Assembly: GCA_013298595.1 (NCBI GenBank)
Contig: JAAFIG010000017.1
Location: 1-64,000 of the forward strand
Direction: 5' to 3'
DNA from: Deinococcales bacterium
GTDB taxonomy: Bacteria > Deinococcota > Deinococci > Deinococcales > JAAFIG01
DNA length: 64,000 bases
Made by a program: the position numbers and the translations under genes. Of this stretch, positions 9,372 through 17,972 are shown in pieces. Within the stretch, counting starts at the first letter, position 1. Every line of letters starts with the position of its first letter. A model generated the notes under the pieces. The model saw only the letters and a program-made list of their open reading frames with translations. It was not told the origin of the DNA and searched no databases.

Positions 9372-9824
9372 TTACCGCATCGCTTGCTTGAGACCATCGG
9401 ATGGTAGGACAGCTGTTGCCCAACGTGCTTCAAAACCTATTTTTTTGCTTTCGGCAGGTACGATCAGCACAGGAATTCGGGCTTGCACTGCCACATCGCG
9501 TGCCACACTGCCAATGGCTTGGCGCTCGAGGTGTGCATCTACGTGTGTGCCAATGAGAATTAATTCGCTGTGTTCATGTTCGGCTAATAAAACCAAGGTC
9601 TTGGCTAAGTTTTCTTGCATTGGCTCGAGGATCAGGTTTGGGGTTTGTCTGGTGTAAGACAAAAACTGCTCGAGTAATTCTTGGGCAGCTTGTGAAGAGT
9701 GACCTTCGTAAATATGGGCTAAGGAGAGTTGACTACCCCAGGCTCGGCATAGCCGAGCAGCTAATGCCACTGCAGCCCGACTGCAAGGACTCGAGTCTAC
9801 GGGTACAAGAATGTGTTGAAACAT
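9372..9824 (-). CDS. Universal stress protein, single UspA domain
   Basis: 150 residues, starting MFQHILVPVDSSPCSRAAVALAARL. It has the UspA C-terminal nucleotide motif GTHVDAHLERQAIGSVARDVAV, with G-x2-x-x9-GS partly altered from the ATP-binding consensus. The start is supported by GGAGGCTTC just upstream. It is the first gene of a two-gene usp unit that diverges from the BTAD regulator gene. Usp proteins respond to starvation, oxygen limitation and damage; the link to nitrate metabolism is by neighbourhood only. Confidence 0.83.
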   Translation of the reverse strand: MFQHILVPVDSSPCSRAAVALAARLCRAWGSQLSLAHIYEGHSSQAAQELLEQFLSYTRQTPNLILEPMQENLAKTLVLLAEHEHSELILIGTHVDAHLERQAIGSVARDVAVQARIPVLIVPAESKKIGFEARWATAVLPSDGLKQAMR

Positions 9825-9856
9825 AAGAAGCCTCCAAGGTGTAGTTTGCACAGACT

Positions 9857-9910
9857 GCATTACCACAGCGTTACGGCTCGAGTAAGCTGTGTTTGACATT
9901 GTGGTAATGC
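9857..9910. promoter_or_regulatory. 11-bp inverted repeat (GCATTACCACA / TGTGGTAATGC) in the usp-BTAD divergent promoter
   Basis: GCATTACCACA at 9857-9867 and its exact complement TGTGGTAATGC at 9900-9910 bracket 32 bases between the divergent usp and BTAD genes. A near-identical half site, TGCGGTAATGC, lies at 10844-10854, about 50 bases before the third usp start. Three occurrences before usp or regulator genes point to a regulator-binding site. Which protein binds is unknown; the adjacent BTAD regulator is the first candidate. Confidence 0.6.
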
Positions 9911-10004
9911 CTTGGTAATCAAGAGGCTGATACTGAGGATGTGATAAGATTCAGCTTCAGGAGCTTAGTTGTTCAGGCATGCAAGGCTGTCACAAGGAGG
10001 TCGT

Positions 10005-10862
10005 ATGAATCTCGAGATTGCTACCCTTGGAACCCATCAAATACTTGTGAATGGTGCAGAAGCTCAATTTAAGAGTAAGACCGCCGAGGAACTTTTTTTC
10101 TACTTATTAGCCCACCCTGAAGGCAAGCAAAAAGAAGAAATTCTCGAGCAACTCTGGCAAACCGAACCCAATAAGGAAAGCAACAATCGTTTCCGAGTAA
10201 CAGTGCATCGGATTCGTCATGCCTTAGAATCCAACGATGCTTTGCTCGAGCAACACAATCGTTATCGTTTACATGCCGATGTTTTAGCTGCCACGGATTT
10301 AAACCAAATGTACAAAGCGCTCGAGCAAGCCCATGATGCCCCAACCGAGGAATTAAAGTTACGGGCTTTTCAAAGTCTGATTCGCTTATACAAAGGTGAT
10401 TTTTTACCAAGCGTAACGGCTTCTTGGGCAAACGAACTGCGAGAAGAATTGCGAGGAGTTTACGTTCGGGCAAACCTCGAGATTTCATTATTGCATTGCG
10501 GAACGGGTGCTTGTGCAGGAGCGGTCAGTGCTTTAGTCAGAGCTTTGCACATTGATCCGTATATTGGCGAGAATTACCATCAAAAACTGATGACTTGTTT
10601 ATCGGTAGTTGAAGATAAATACGCTTCAATAGAACACTATCGCAGGTTTATTCATTTTTTACGTGTAGAACTCGAGGATTCACCCATGCCTGAAACGCTG
10701 ATCCTAGCCGAACGTATCAAAAATGGTGAAAAAATCTGTAATCGTGCGCCAATGCAAATCACAGCCAACTGCCCATTCTCGAGCGACGGCGCTTGTGTCG
10801 GGCAACATAATCAAGTGCTCGAGGCATTAGCCACGTATGATACTGCGGTAATGCAGCCGTAA
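10005..10862 (+). CDS. BTAD-type transcriptional regulator with a cysteine-rich C-terminus
   Basis: 285 residues. The N-terminal 95 residues form an OmpR-like winged helix of SARP type (LGTHQILVNG, EELFFYLLAHPEG, ILEQLWQTEPNKESNNRFRVTVHRIRHAL in parts). A bacterial transcriptional activation domain of TPR-like helices follows (about residues 100-245). The tail carries the cysteines of KICNRA, TANCPF and DGACVGQ, plus HCGTGAC in the BTAD region. BTAD regulators act in Thermus nitrate respiration (the DnrS/DnrT group), which fits the neighbouring nar genes. An Fe-S or redox-sensing role for the cysteines is inference. The start at 10005 is set by AAGGAGG. Confidence 0.75.
   Translation: MNLEIATLGTHQILVNGAEAQFKSKTAEELFFYLLAHPEGKQKEEILEQLWQTEPNKESNNRFRVTVHRIRHALESNDALLEQHNRYRLHADVLAATDLNQMYKALEQAHDAPTEELKLRAFQSLIRLYKGDFLPSVTASWANELREELRGVYVRANLEISLLHCGTGACAGAVSALVRALHIDPYIGENYHQKLMTCLSVVEDKYASIEHYRRFIHFLRVELEDSPMPETLILAERIKNGEKICNRAPMQITANCPFSSDGACVGQHNQVLEALATYDTAVMQP
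10844..10854 (+). promoter_or_regulatory. Third copy of the GGTAATGC half site, upstream of usp
   Basis: TGCGGTAATGC differs by one base from the TGTGGTAATGC arm of the inverted repeat at 9900. It lies within the last codons of the BTAD gene, about 50 bases before the following usp start, at a position suited to control that gene. Confidence 0.4.
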
Positions 10863-10905
10863 TGTGGCACTAGTACCATCGCTCTAATAAAAAGGAGCGT
10901 GGGTT

Positions 10906-11883
10906 ATGGCATTTAAACGCATACTGATTCCAATCGCCAACGATGAACAAACCTTGGCACAAGAAGCAATCCGATCAGGTTTTCTTTTAGCGCAGCAACT
11001 CAAAGCCAGTCTTATTCTTGCCCATATCAAACACACGCACCAGTTACTCGAGGATAGCGTTGTGCAAACAGAAAGTTCAGCTTTACTCGAGCCATGGGTG
11101 CAACTCGGTCAACAGGTTGGTGTTACTACACAAACCTGTGTCTTACAAAGCGCAGATATTGCGATGGGGATTTGTACTATCGCTAAAGATGAAGCCGCTG
11201 ATCTTATTTATATGCCAACCCATGCCAGAGAAGGAATGAACCGTATTCTGCTTGGCAGTGTGGCAGAACGAGTCACCCGATTCTCAATGATTCCAGTTAT
11301 GCTCATGCGCTTGCAAGGACAGCGTTACCCATTGCGTTTTGAACATGTTATTGTGCCCGTAGACGGCAGTGAACCCAGTACCATTGCCATTCAGCAAGCA
11401 ACAGCTTTAGCTATGGCATTACAAGCTCGAGTCACGTTGTTACATATTATTCAAGATGAGCTATCCTATGTCACTGCCTTCAATACGGCTTTGCATAACA
11501 CCACAGCCGAAAAGATTCAAGCAATCATGGAACAAGAAGCAACGATTATTCTCGAGCAAGCTCGGAAAATCGCTGAACCTTACCCAGTGGCTCTGAAGGC
11601 AGTGCATCATCAAAATCAGGGCGTGGCTTACTCGATCAATGAGGAAGTACAGCAATTACACGGCGATCTCATTGTCATTGGTACCCACGGTTTACGTGGT
11701 GTGCAACGACTCCTCCTCAGCAGTGTTGCTGAAGCGGTGGCACATCATGCGCCTGTTTCAGTAATGCTGGTGAGTTCAGCCCAAAAAGCTGAACTTTGGC
11801 AACCGAGTGTGCTAGGGAAACTCGCAAAAGAAGTGACAGCAGAACGTGAACGCAAAAAACAACACCTCCCAATCAAGCAATAA
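10906..11883 (+). CDS. Universal stress protein with two tandem UspA domains
   Basis: 325 residues with two UspA domains. The nucleotide-type motifs are PTHAREGMNRILLGSVAERV and GTHGLRGVQRLLLSSVAEAV. It begins MAFKRILIPIANDEQ after AAAAAGGAGCG. It is paralogous to the two-domain Usp at 8399-9352. It follows the BTAD regulator by 43 bases and has its own GGTAATGC site, so it may form part of the same regulon. The C-terminal 30 residues are charged and not part of the fold. Confidence 0.85.
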   Translation: MAFKRILIPIANDEQTLAQEAIRSGFLLAQQLKASLILAHIKHTHQLLEDSVVQTESSALLEPWVQLGQQVGVTTQTCVLQSADIAMGICTIAKDEAADLIYMPTHAREGMNRILLGSVAERVTRFSMIPVMLMRLQGQRYPLRFEHVIVPVDGSEPSTIAIQQATALAMALQARVTLLHIIQDELSYVTAFNTALHNTTAEKIQAIMEQEATIILEQARKIAEPYPVALKAVHHQNQGVAYSINEEVQQLHGDLIVIGTHGLRGVQRLLLSSVAEAVAHHAPVSVMLVSSAQKAELWQPSVLGKLAKEVTAERERKKQHLPIKQ

Positions 11884-11948
11884 CCACTCATCCACAGTAC
11901 GAGGTTGTTATGCAAAACAAAATCCTTTCCAAAAGGAGTACAAAAATC

Positions 11949-12749
11949 ATGATTTGGTTTATCAGTGGTATCTGTGCCGTAGCGCTACTCGGTTGGCTCG
12001 GTTTACAAATACAACCCATGCCATTTCGCATGCTAAAAGCCAGTTCCCCACATCTCGAGACGATCCCCTTACCCAATAACTTGCCTATACCAGTCAGGCG
12101 ATACTACCAAACTCTCTACGGAAACCACGTGCCCATCATCCATTCAGCCGTTTTAACTGGGCGTGCCACAATGAAATTATTTGGACTAGATTTCCCAGCA
12201 AGATTTCGATTTGTCCATCAAGCAGGTCAAGCCTATCGGCATTATTTTGAAGTCACATTTTTCTTAATACCAATTTTCAAAGTCAACGAGCATTTCGTTG
12301 ATGGTCAAGCTTCACTCGAGTTGCCAATAGGAACGCAAACTGGCAGCAATATCAACCAAGCTGCCAATCTTGCTTTATGGGCAGAAACCATGTCTTTTCC
12401 CGCTGTGTTCATCACAAATCCAAATGTTCATTGGCAAACCCTGGACGATACCAGTGCTGTGTTAGTCGTACCTTACAAAGATCAATTAGAACATTTTATT
12501 GCAAGATTTGACCAAAAAACTGGTTTGCTGAACACCCTAGAAGCGATGCGTTACCGTGAAGTTAAAGATACGCAAAAGCAACTCTGGATTGCTCGAAGTT
12601 TAGATTGGACAATCCTTGAAGGACAACCCACACCTAGAATCGGCACTGCAACTTGGTTAGACCAAGGCAGACCTTGGGCTTCATTTCAAACAGAGCAGTT
12701 ACAACTCAACACTGACGTGGCAGAATACGTCAGAGCCTCTGGTATTTGA
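11949..12749 (+). CDS. DUF6544 family protein, membrane-anchored
   Basis: About 266 residues with an N-terminal membrane helix (WFISGICAVALLGWLGL). The body resembles DUF6544: VRRYYQTLYG, the RATMKLFGLDFPARF block, FVDGQASLELPIGT, WAETMSFPAVF and WLDQGRPWASF. The function of the family is unknown; the fold is likely lipid- or lipoprotein-binding. The start at 11949 follows AAAAGGAGT. An alternative ATG at 11910 would add 13 residues. It lies 65 bases after the usp gene and may be read from the same promoter. Confidence 0.65.
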   Translation: MIWFISGICAVALLGWLGLQIQPMPFRMLKASSPHLETIPLPNNLPIPVRRYYQTLYGNHVPIIHSAVLTGRATMKLFGLDFPARFRFVHQAGQAYRHYFEVTFFLIPIFKVNEHFVDGQASLELPIGTQTGSNINQAANLALWAETMSFPAVFITNPNVHWQTLDDTSAVLVVPYKDQLEHFIARFDQKTGLLNTLEAMRYREVKDTQKQLWIARSLDWTILEGQPTPRIGTATWLDQGRPWASFQTEQLQLNTDVAEYVRASGI

Positions 12750-12967
12750 AAATGATCTTGTCCAAAAACAAAGTCGTTGTAAATCTGTTTAAATCACCAC
12801 ATCAATACCTACCAGCATAGTTCATTGTGCTGGAAGCATTTGTATTTGCATTAAAATGAAGCGACCTCGTGGTTGCCCTCTCCAGTTTTGGAACGAGTTT
12901 TCTTTTATAGCAGCTCTCACTTTTCCATTCAAATCACAACAACTCATATTCACGCAATTTCGGTTTC

Positions 12968-13051
12968 ATGTCGTGGTTCTTTGACTTTTTGACAAGCAAG
13001 CACGACATAATGACAAGTATGCTTGACAAATTGCCAAGGATGATTTACACT
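12968..13051 (+). promoter_or_regulatory. Promoter with inverted and direct repeats upstream of the small basic protein
   Basis: TTGACA at 13023-13028 and TACACT at 13046-13051, 17 bases apart, form a good sigma-70-type promoter. Upstream, ATGTCGTG (12968-12975) and CACGACAT (13001-13008) are an exact inverted repeat. TGACAAG followed by A-rich and GC bases occurs twice (12990 and 13011), the second running into the -35. This looks like an operator region. The rest of 12750-12967 shows no gene, only a loose hairpin around 12815-12835 (CCAGCA/TGCTGG). Confidence 0.6.
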
Positions 13052-13087
13052 CTTTTTATTCAGCAAGACCACAAAGGAGTGACACTT

Positions 13088-13276
13088 ATGAATCACTACA
13101 CCAATCAAATCAAACTCGAGAATCTTGTCCAAGAAGCCAACAATCATGCACTCCTCGAGCCTTTGCGTTTCGCTCGAGCTAAGAATTTACGCCGTGCTTT
13201 TAAAGCTGCTAAATTTGCCATTCGTACCGCTTGGGCTGCTCTGACCAGCGCTCACCTCGAGCCACACCGCATTTAA
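13088..13276 (+). CDS. Small basic helical protein of unknown function
   Basis: 62 residues, start set by AAAGGAG seven bases upstream. The C-terminal half (RFARAKNLRRAFKAAKFAIR) is an alanine-, arginine- and lysine-rich amphipathic helix. No signal peptide is obvious. I do not recognise a family. It has its own strong promoter and operator-like repeats, and lies eight bases before the acetyltransferase gene, so it leads that transcript. Nucleic-acid or membrane binding is possible from its charge only. Confidence 0.55.
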   Translation: MNHYTNQIKLENLVQEANNHALLEPLRFARAKNLRRAFKAAKFAIRTAWAALTSAHLEPHRI

Positions 13277-13284
13277 GGAATTTT

Positions 13285-14307
13285 ATGACCCATACCATCA
13301 ATCATCGCAGTAAAACCGATTTGGATGCCGATTTTATTCGTGCACTTGTAGAGCATGGCAATCGGCATCGACTCGAGACTCGTCCTGACGATCCTGCCCA
13401 TATTGCCGAAGATATGATTGCTCAGATGCAACATTTACCACCGATTCTTGATCTCGAGTTTTGGACGGTGTCCAATGCCACTGGTATTGCTGCCAGCGCG
13501 GTTTTACAAGTCATGCACATGGAAACCAATCAGCACTTAGTCCAACTCGAGTTGATTGTCGAACCGCACTTGCGTCGGCAAGGCGTTGGTACACATTTAC
13601 TCCATCAAGCTGCGAAACATTCGCATCAGTTGGGTCGGACTTTACTGATAACAGGAAGTACAGATCGGGTAGCCGCAGGCGCAGATTTCTTGCAGCAATA
13701 CGGTTTTACCAAAGGCTTAGAAAATCATACCAATCAATTAAAACTCGAGGAAATCCCCAGTGGTTTACTCGAGCAATGGACAGCACAGACACCTGCCGAT
13801 TACAGCCTCGAGATTTGGCACAACGGTATTGCCGAATCCGATTTACAACCTTACGCAGATTTATTCCAAGTCATGAATACCGCGCCCAAAGGTGACTTGG
13901 AACTCGAAGATTTTACGGTTACACCAGATTTACTGCGCCAACAACAAACCATGAATCAAGCTGGAGGTATTCAAACCCTGGTTGCTGTGGTGCGGCATAA
14001 CAGTGGCGAATTAGTTGGCTTAAACGAACTTTCTTGGCGCAAATCTCGAGCCAGTATTGTTTCGCAAGGCAGCACAGGTGTGAAACCATCGCATCGCAAT
14101 CACGGGCTTGGGCGCTGGCTCAAAGCAGCCAACATTGTTCGGTTACTCGAGGAAAATACTGAAGCTCGAGTTATTCGCACAGGTAACGCCGACAGCAACG
14201 CACCGATGCTAAAAATCAACACCGAAATGGGCTTTAAACCCTACGTTGCCAATATCGAATGGCAAGCAAATATTGCCACCATTCTCGAGAAAGTAGGTCA
14301 GGCATGA
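13285..14307 (+). CDS. GNAT family N-acetyltransferase with two GNAT domains
   Basis: 340 residues with two GNAT folds in tandem. The first has the acetyl-CoA motif VEPHLRRQGVGTHLLHQA (about residues 90-110). The second has TGVKPSHRNHGLGRWLKAAN (about residues 265-285). The start at 13285 follows TAAGGA. It overlaps the next gene by four bases (ATGA). Double-GNAT proteins of this kind often modify aminoglycosides or small amines; the substrate here cannot be told. Confidence 0.78.
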   Translation: MTHTINHRSKTDLDADFIRALVEHGNRHRLETRPDDPAHIAEDMIAQMQHLPPILDLEFWTVSNATGIAASAVLQVMHMETNQHLVQLELIVEPHLRRQGVGTHLLHQAAKHSHQLGRTLLITGSTDRVAAGADFLQQYGFTKGLENHTNQLKLEEIPSGLLEQWTAQTPADYSLEIWHNGIAESDLQPYADLFQVMNTAPKGDLELEDFTVTPDLLRQQQTMNQAGGIQTLVAVVRHNSGELVGLNELSWRKSRASIVSQGSTGVKPSHRNHGLGRWLKAANIVRLLEENTEARVIRTGNADSNAPMLKINTEMGFKPYVANIEWQANIATILEKVGQA

Positions 14308-15431
14308 CCAGCAACGCACCTATCCTAGAAGGCGATACTCTGAAAAAAGCCCAACAGCGTGAACTCGAGAAAGTCCATATGCGTTTAATCGGGCACGCCA
14401 TCAGTATCTTCAGTTTTATTGTTTTTGTTTTCCTAGGATTCTCGAGTTATCTGCGCGACTTAACAGGTGGTGGAAACACCATTCTTTCCATGCTTGGTTT
14501 TATTGCGCTCTACTTACTGATCGAAACCATTGTGTCTTTCCCAACTTCGTTTTACTACGGCTTTATCCGTGAAAAACGCGATGAAATGTTAAAACAAAAC
14601 CTTAGTGGTTGGTTGCTTGACCAACTCAAAGAAACAGTCATGGGTTTTGCCTTAATTGGTGTTTTAATGATTGCTTTGTTCAGTGCTTTTCGCACCTTTC
14701 CGACACTGTGGTTTCCAGTCGCACTGGGTATTATTACCGTACTTTTTGCGGCTCTTTTATTCTTATCACCAAAACTAGCTCGGATGCGTTTCAAAAGTGC
14801 TCCGCTCGAGAATCCAGAACTCGAAGCTCGAGTGGCAGCTGTTTTTCAAAAAGCGGGTGTCAAACTGACCAAGGTTTCTAAATGGGTTTTTGGCGATAAA
14901 ATCAAACAAGGCAATGCCGCGCTGATACCCGATGGGCTAGGTTCGGAAGTGCTAATTTCTGACACTTTAATGGCGAGTATGGATGCCGAAGGTATCGAAG
15001 TTGTACTGGCACACGAACTCGGACACAAAGTTCATAACGATATTCGCACAGGCATGATTCTCAGTTGGTTGACGCTAGCTGCCATGATAACCGCTGCTTT
15101 TTTTGCCATGAATGCCCTAACAGGTATTGGTGGTATTCAAGGCGCAACCGATATTGCCGCCTTACCAATACTTTTATTTATTTTTAGCATCATGGGCGAG
15201 ATAACGGGCTTGTACCGCAACGCCATTGTTCGCAAAGCCGAGTACGCTGCCGACAAATACGCCCTCGAGCAAACCCAGAATTTCCCTGCTTTCGAGCGAG
15301 CATTTCGTTCGCTTGCCAAAGATAATTTATCCGACCCCAACCCACCCGAATGGATTGAATTTTGGTTACACGATCACCCTAGCATCGAAAAACGCATTGC
15401 TGCGGCTCGAGCTTGGGCAAAAACGGGGTGA
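14304..15431 (+). CDS. M48 family membrane metalloprotease (Ste24/HtpX-like)
   Basis: 375 residues with several membrane helices and the zinc motif VLAHELGHKVHNDI (HExxH, about residues 233-246). A third zinc ligand is likely in the later RKAEYAADKYAL segment, where E is in the EYxAD pattern of M48 peptidases. The layout is closer to Ste24-type CAAX proteases than to short HtpX. It is expected to degrade or process membrane proteins. It is translationally coupled to the GNAT gene. Confidence 0.82.
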   Translation: MTSNAPILEGDTLKKAQQRELEKVHMRLIGHAISIFSFIVFVFLGFSSYLRDLTGGGNTILSMLGFIALYLLIETIVSFPTSFYYGFIREKRDEMLKQNLSGWLLDQLKETVMGFALIGVLMIALFSAFRTFPTLWFPVALGIITVLFAALLFLSPKLARMRFKSAPLENPELEARVAAVFQKAGVKLTKVSKWVFGDKIKQGNAALIPDGLGSEVLISDTLMASMDAEGIEVVLAHELGHKVHNDIRTGMILSWLTLAAMITAAFFAMNALTGIGGIQGATDIAALPILLFIFSIMGEITGLYRNAIVRKAEYAADKYALEQTQNFPAFERAFRSLAKDNLSDPNPPEWIEFWLHDHPSIEKRIAAARAWAKTG

Positions 15432-15434
15432 CAC

Positions 15435-15644
15435 ATGGACAATCGAATTCGTGAACTTCGCGCCATCAAGCGCTTATCGCAAGCTGACCTTGCCGATGCG
15501 CTCGGGGTTAGTCGGCAAACCATTAACGCCCTCGAGACAGGCAAATACGACCCGAGTTTACCGTTGGCATTTAAGTTAGCCAGATTATTTAATCAAAAAA
15601 TTGAAGAGATTTTTCTCGAGGAGGAAGCCCATGTTGCAACCTAA
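15435..15644 (+). CDS. XRE family (YozG-like) transcriptional regulator
   Basis: 69 residues forming one Cro/CI-type helix-turn-helix: LRAIKRLSQADLADALGVSRQTINALETGKYDPSLPLAFKLA in parts, followed by IEEIFLEEE. These minimal regulators typically sit in front of small membrane proteins and are annotated YozG-like. It starts three bases after the protease stop and overlaps the following membrane-protein gene by 14 bases, consistent with a regulator-plus-membrane-protein unit. Confidence 0.85.
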   Translation: MDNRIRELRAIKRLSQADLADALGVSRQTINALETGKYDPSLPLAFKLARLFNQKIEEIFLEEEAHVAT

Positions 15645-16194
15645 GTATTCTGTTGATTTGAATCCTGTCTTGGTTTTTGCCTTACCTATGGTGGCTGTTT
15701 TGATGGGTCTCGAAGTTGCAGTCAGTTTCATACCTTGGTTATTTGCTTTACTGGGTGCAGCTCTGATCATTGCATTTGTGATTGGTGCAACAGTGCCAAC
15801 CACAAATTTTTCAATATCAAATAACCAACCCAAACCTCGAATGTTACACAAACCCAATCCTTTACTTGAATACCTTGCTTCGAGTTTTATTGTGCTTAGT
15901 TTTATTATTTTGGCACTGTTCGGTCAACCATTAGTTTTAAGTTTTTTTGTTCCGTTTGGTTTTTATTTTTTTGATCGAGAAGCCAAATTAATATGGGATG
16001 AATACATTTCTGATAATTTCCGCCGTGCCAATCTGCAAGCACTGACAATTGCAACCATCTTGTTATTTCTGACTGGGATTTTGCAAGTCACATTTCTCGA
16101 GCAAATCATTGTTTTTATCAGTATCTTTTTCTTTGCACTACAAGTTTATTTTTGGCGTTGGAAAGCCAACAATAGCAACAAGGAGGAAGCATGA
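15631..16194 (+). CDS. Membrane protein of unknown function, coupled to the XRE regulator
   Basis: 187 residues with about five hydrophobic helices. The start at 15631 is preceded by GAGGAGGA inside the XRE gene. It overlaps the following gene by four bases. No catalytic motif was recognised. The position directly after a YozG-like regulator is typical of DUF2178-like small membrane proteins, but I cannot assign that family from the sequence. Confidence 0.6.
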   Translation: MLQPKYSVDLNPVLVFALPMVAVLMGLEVAVSFIPWLFALLGAALIIAFVIGATVPTTNFSISNNQPKPRMLHKPNPLLEYLASSFIVLSFIILALFGQPLVLSFFVPFGFYFFDREAKLIWDEYISDNFRRANLQALTIATILLFLTGILQVTFLEQIIVFISIFFFALQVYFWRWKANNSNKEEA

Positions 16195-16958
16195 ATTTTC
16201 TGCTTGGCTTTGTCTTGTTCTGCGTTAATTTTTATCTCGTGATCTTCTTTTTATTACGAGCCATTACTTTACCTTCTGTACTGTTGGTGGTCTCTCCTAC
16301 TGCTTTGGCACGGCGTTTTATTCGCCGTTCAAGCGATGGTAAAAGCACTTGGAATGTCAATGTGGATGCCCGTAAACTCAATGACCGTTTGGCTTCGCCA
16401 AAAGTGGTGGTGCTGACCACATGTGTGACTGTGGCTGGGTTTGCTATCAGCCAACAATTTGCTTACCTCTGTATTGCTGCTGCCATGTTATTGGTGCTGT
16501 TTGGTGAACAAGACCTCATGGATGAACGCACCTTTGAAATCTGGACACGGGCATTGGCAGCCGTGTCGGATGCGGTGATTGTTGGTCTGCTGTTTTTTAC
16601 AACGATTTTTCGGATTCAAGTGGATGCTTTTAGCTTGCTGGCACTGATGTTCTTTTTCCGCGAATTGCTGCTTTTCTTTGCAAGACGTTGGCTCGAGTCC
16701 GAACCTGAATTTGAACCTTACAGCGAAGAAGAGGGTTTTACCGTTGGTATGAAAAGCGATGACGAAGAAGGCAAAACCAGAACCACATGGATCAAACTTG
16801 GGAAAGACGATTTTAGTGTAGATATGAAAGATGACCTAGAAGAAGGTAAAACGAACATTTTAGGTATTGAACTTGGTAAATCAGCACAAGAAGACTCAGA
16901 ACCTCAAAAAGAACCTGAATCCTCCTCCTCGAGTGATCCAAAAAAGACAATAACTTAA
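16191..16958 (+). CDS. Membrane protein with an acidic, internally repeated C-terminal tail
   Basis: 255 residues: about five hydrophobic helices in the first 160, then a cytoplasm-like acidic tail. The tail holds two near-repeats of about 23 residues (FTVGMKSDDEEGKTRTTWI and FSVDMKDDLEEGKTNILGI), and ends in a serine/glutamate-rich stretch. AAGGAGGA precedes the start. CTCGAG is absent from the first 500 bases of the gene. The function is unknown. Confidence 0.6.
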   Translation: MNFLLGFVLFCVNFYLVIFFLLRAITLPSVLLVVSPTALARRFIRRSSDGKSTWNVNVDARKLNDRLASPKVVVLTTCVTVAGFAISQQFAYLCIAAAMLLVLFGEQDLMDERTFEIWTRALAAVSDAVIVGLLFFTTIFRIQVDAFSLLALMFFFRELLLFFARRWLESEPEFEPYSEEEGFTVGMKSDDEEGKTRTTWIKLGKDDFSVDMKDDLEEGKTNILGIELGKSAQEDSEPQKEPESSSSSDPKKTIT

Positions 16959-17063
16959 ACTACTAACAACCTTGAGTTTCTATAGGGAATGATGTTGCGG
17001 AAAAAACCTCCATCACTATTCCTAAATGCAACTTTATTCTTCAGAGGCTCGTAAGGAAAACAT

Positions 17064-17972
17064 ATGCTTATTCTCGAAAATATAGGCAAGACTTTTCGGG
17101 CAGTTGGTCGGCAAGTCAAAGCCTTATCTGGTGTTGGTTTTGCCGTGCAAGCAAGTGAGGTAGTGGCATTACTGGGTGCAAATGGCGCTGGTAAAACCAC
17201 GACAATGCGAATCATTACTGGTTTAATGTTGCCCGATACTGGCACAGTCAGACTCGAGGGATTTGCACCTAATTCAGCAGGCTATGCAGCAAGGTTAGGT
17301 GCGCTTCTCGATACGGCTCGCTCGAGTGAAGCGAGGTTTAGTGTGCTGGAAAATCTCGAGTACGCTGCGGCTTTACGTGGTTTAGAGCCAAGATTTGCCA
17401 AATCGAGGGCATTGCAATTAACTGAAGAGTTGGGTTTAGCTGATAAACGCAACGCAGCAGCTCAAACACTTTCTAAGGGAATGCAGTCTAAGCTGGCTTT
17501 GGCAACAGCCTTAATTCATGAACCTCGCTGTATGCTGCTGGATGAACCGACACTGGGTTTGGATTTAGAAGCTTCTGATGCCTTAGAAGCTCGAGTCAAA
17601 ACCATGGCGAAAGCTGGTACAGCCGTTTTACTAACCACGCATCAGATGGAAGTAGCGCAACGTTTAGCGGATCGAGTTGTGATTCTGGTTGGAGGTGAAG
17701 TGTTACTCGATCAACCCAAAGCCGAATTACTCTCGAGTTTTGGTGCACAGACATACCGTATTACCTTGGCAGAGGTTCCTACAGATTTACAATTGGATTT
17801 TGTGTTTACACTCGAGGGTGCTGTGCTAACAGTCACATTGCCAGAACCAAGTGATTTGTATGTTTTACTCGAGGCATTACGACCACGGGTATTACAAAAC
17901 ATTGAGAAACTCGAGGCGGATTTAGGTGTGGTGTTTCGGCGATTGATGCACGGCACAGGGGTACAAGCATGA
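17064..17972 (+). CDS. ABC transporter ATP-binding protein (ABC-2 type)
   Basis: 302 residues. Walker A is GANGAGKTT (about residue 37), the signature is LSKGMQSKLALATAL, Walker B is CMLLDEPTLGLD and the switch histidine is in TTHQM. The C-terminal 80 residues are an extension typical of the drug or sodium exporter ATPases (CcmA class). The start follows AAGGA. It overlaps the permease gene by four bases. The 105-base gap upstream has no gene and may hold the promoter. Confidence 0.88.
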   Translation: MLILENIGKTFRAVGRQVKALSGVGFAVQASEVVALLGANGAGKTTTMRIITGLMLPDTGTVRLEGFAPNSAGYAARLGALLDTARSSEARFSVLENLEYAAALRGLEPRFAKSRALQLTEELGLADKRNAAAQTLSKGMQSKLALATALIHEPRCMLLDEPTLGLDLEASDALEARVKTMAKAGTAVLLTTHQMEVAQRLADRVVILVGGEVLLDQPKAELLSSFGAQTYRITLAEVPTDLQLDFVFTLEGAVLTVTLPEPSDLYVLLEALRPRVLQNIEKLEADLGVVFRRLMHGTGVQA

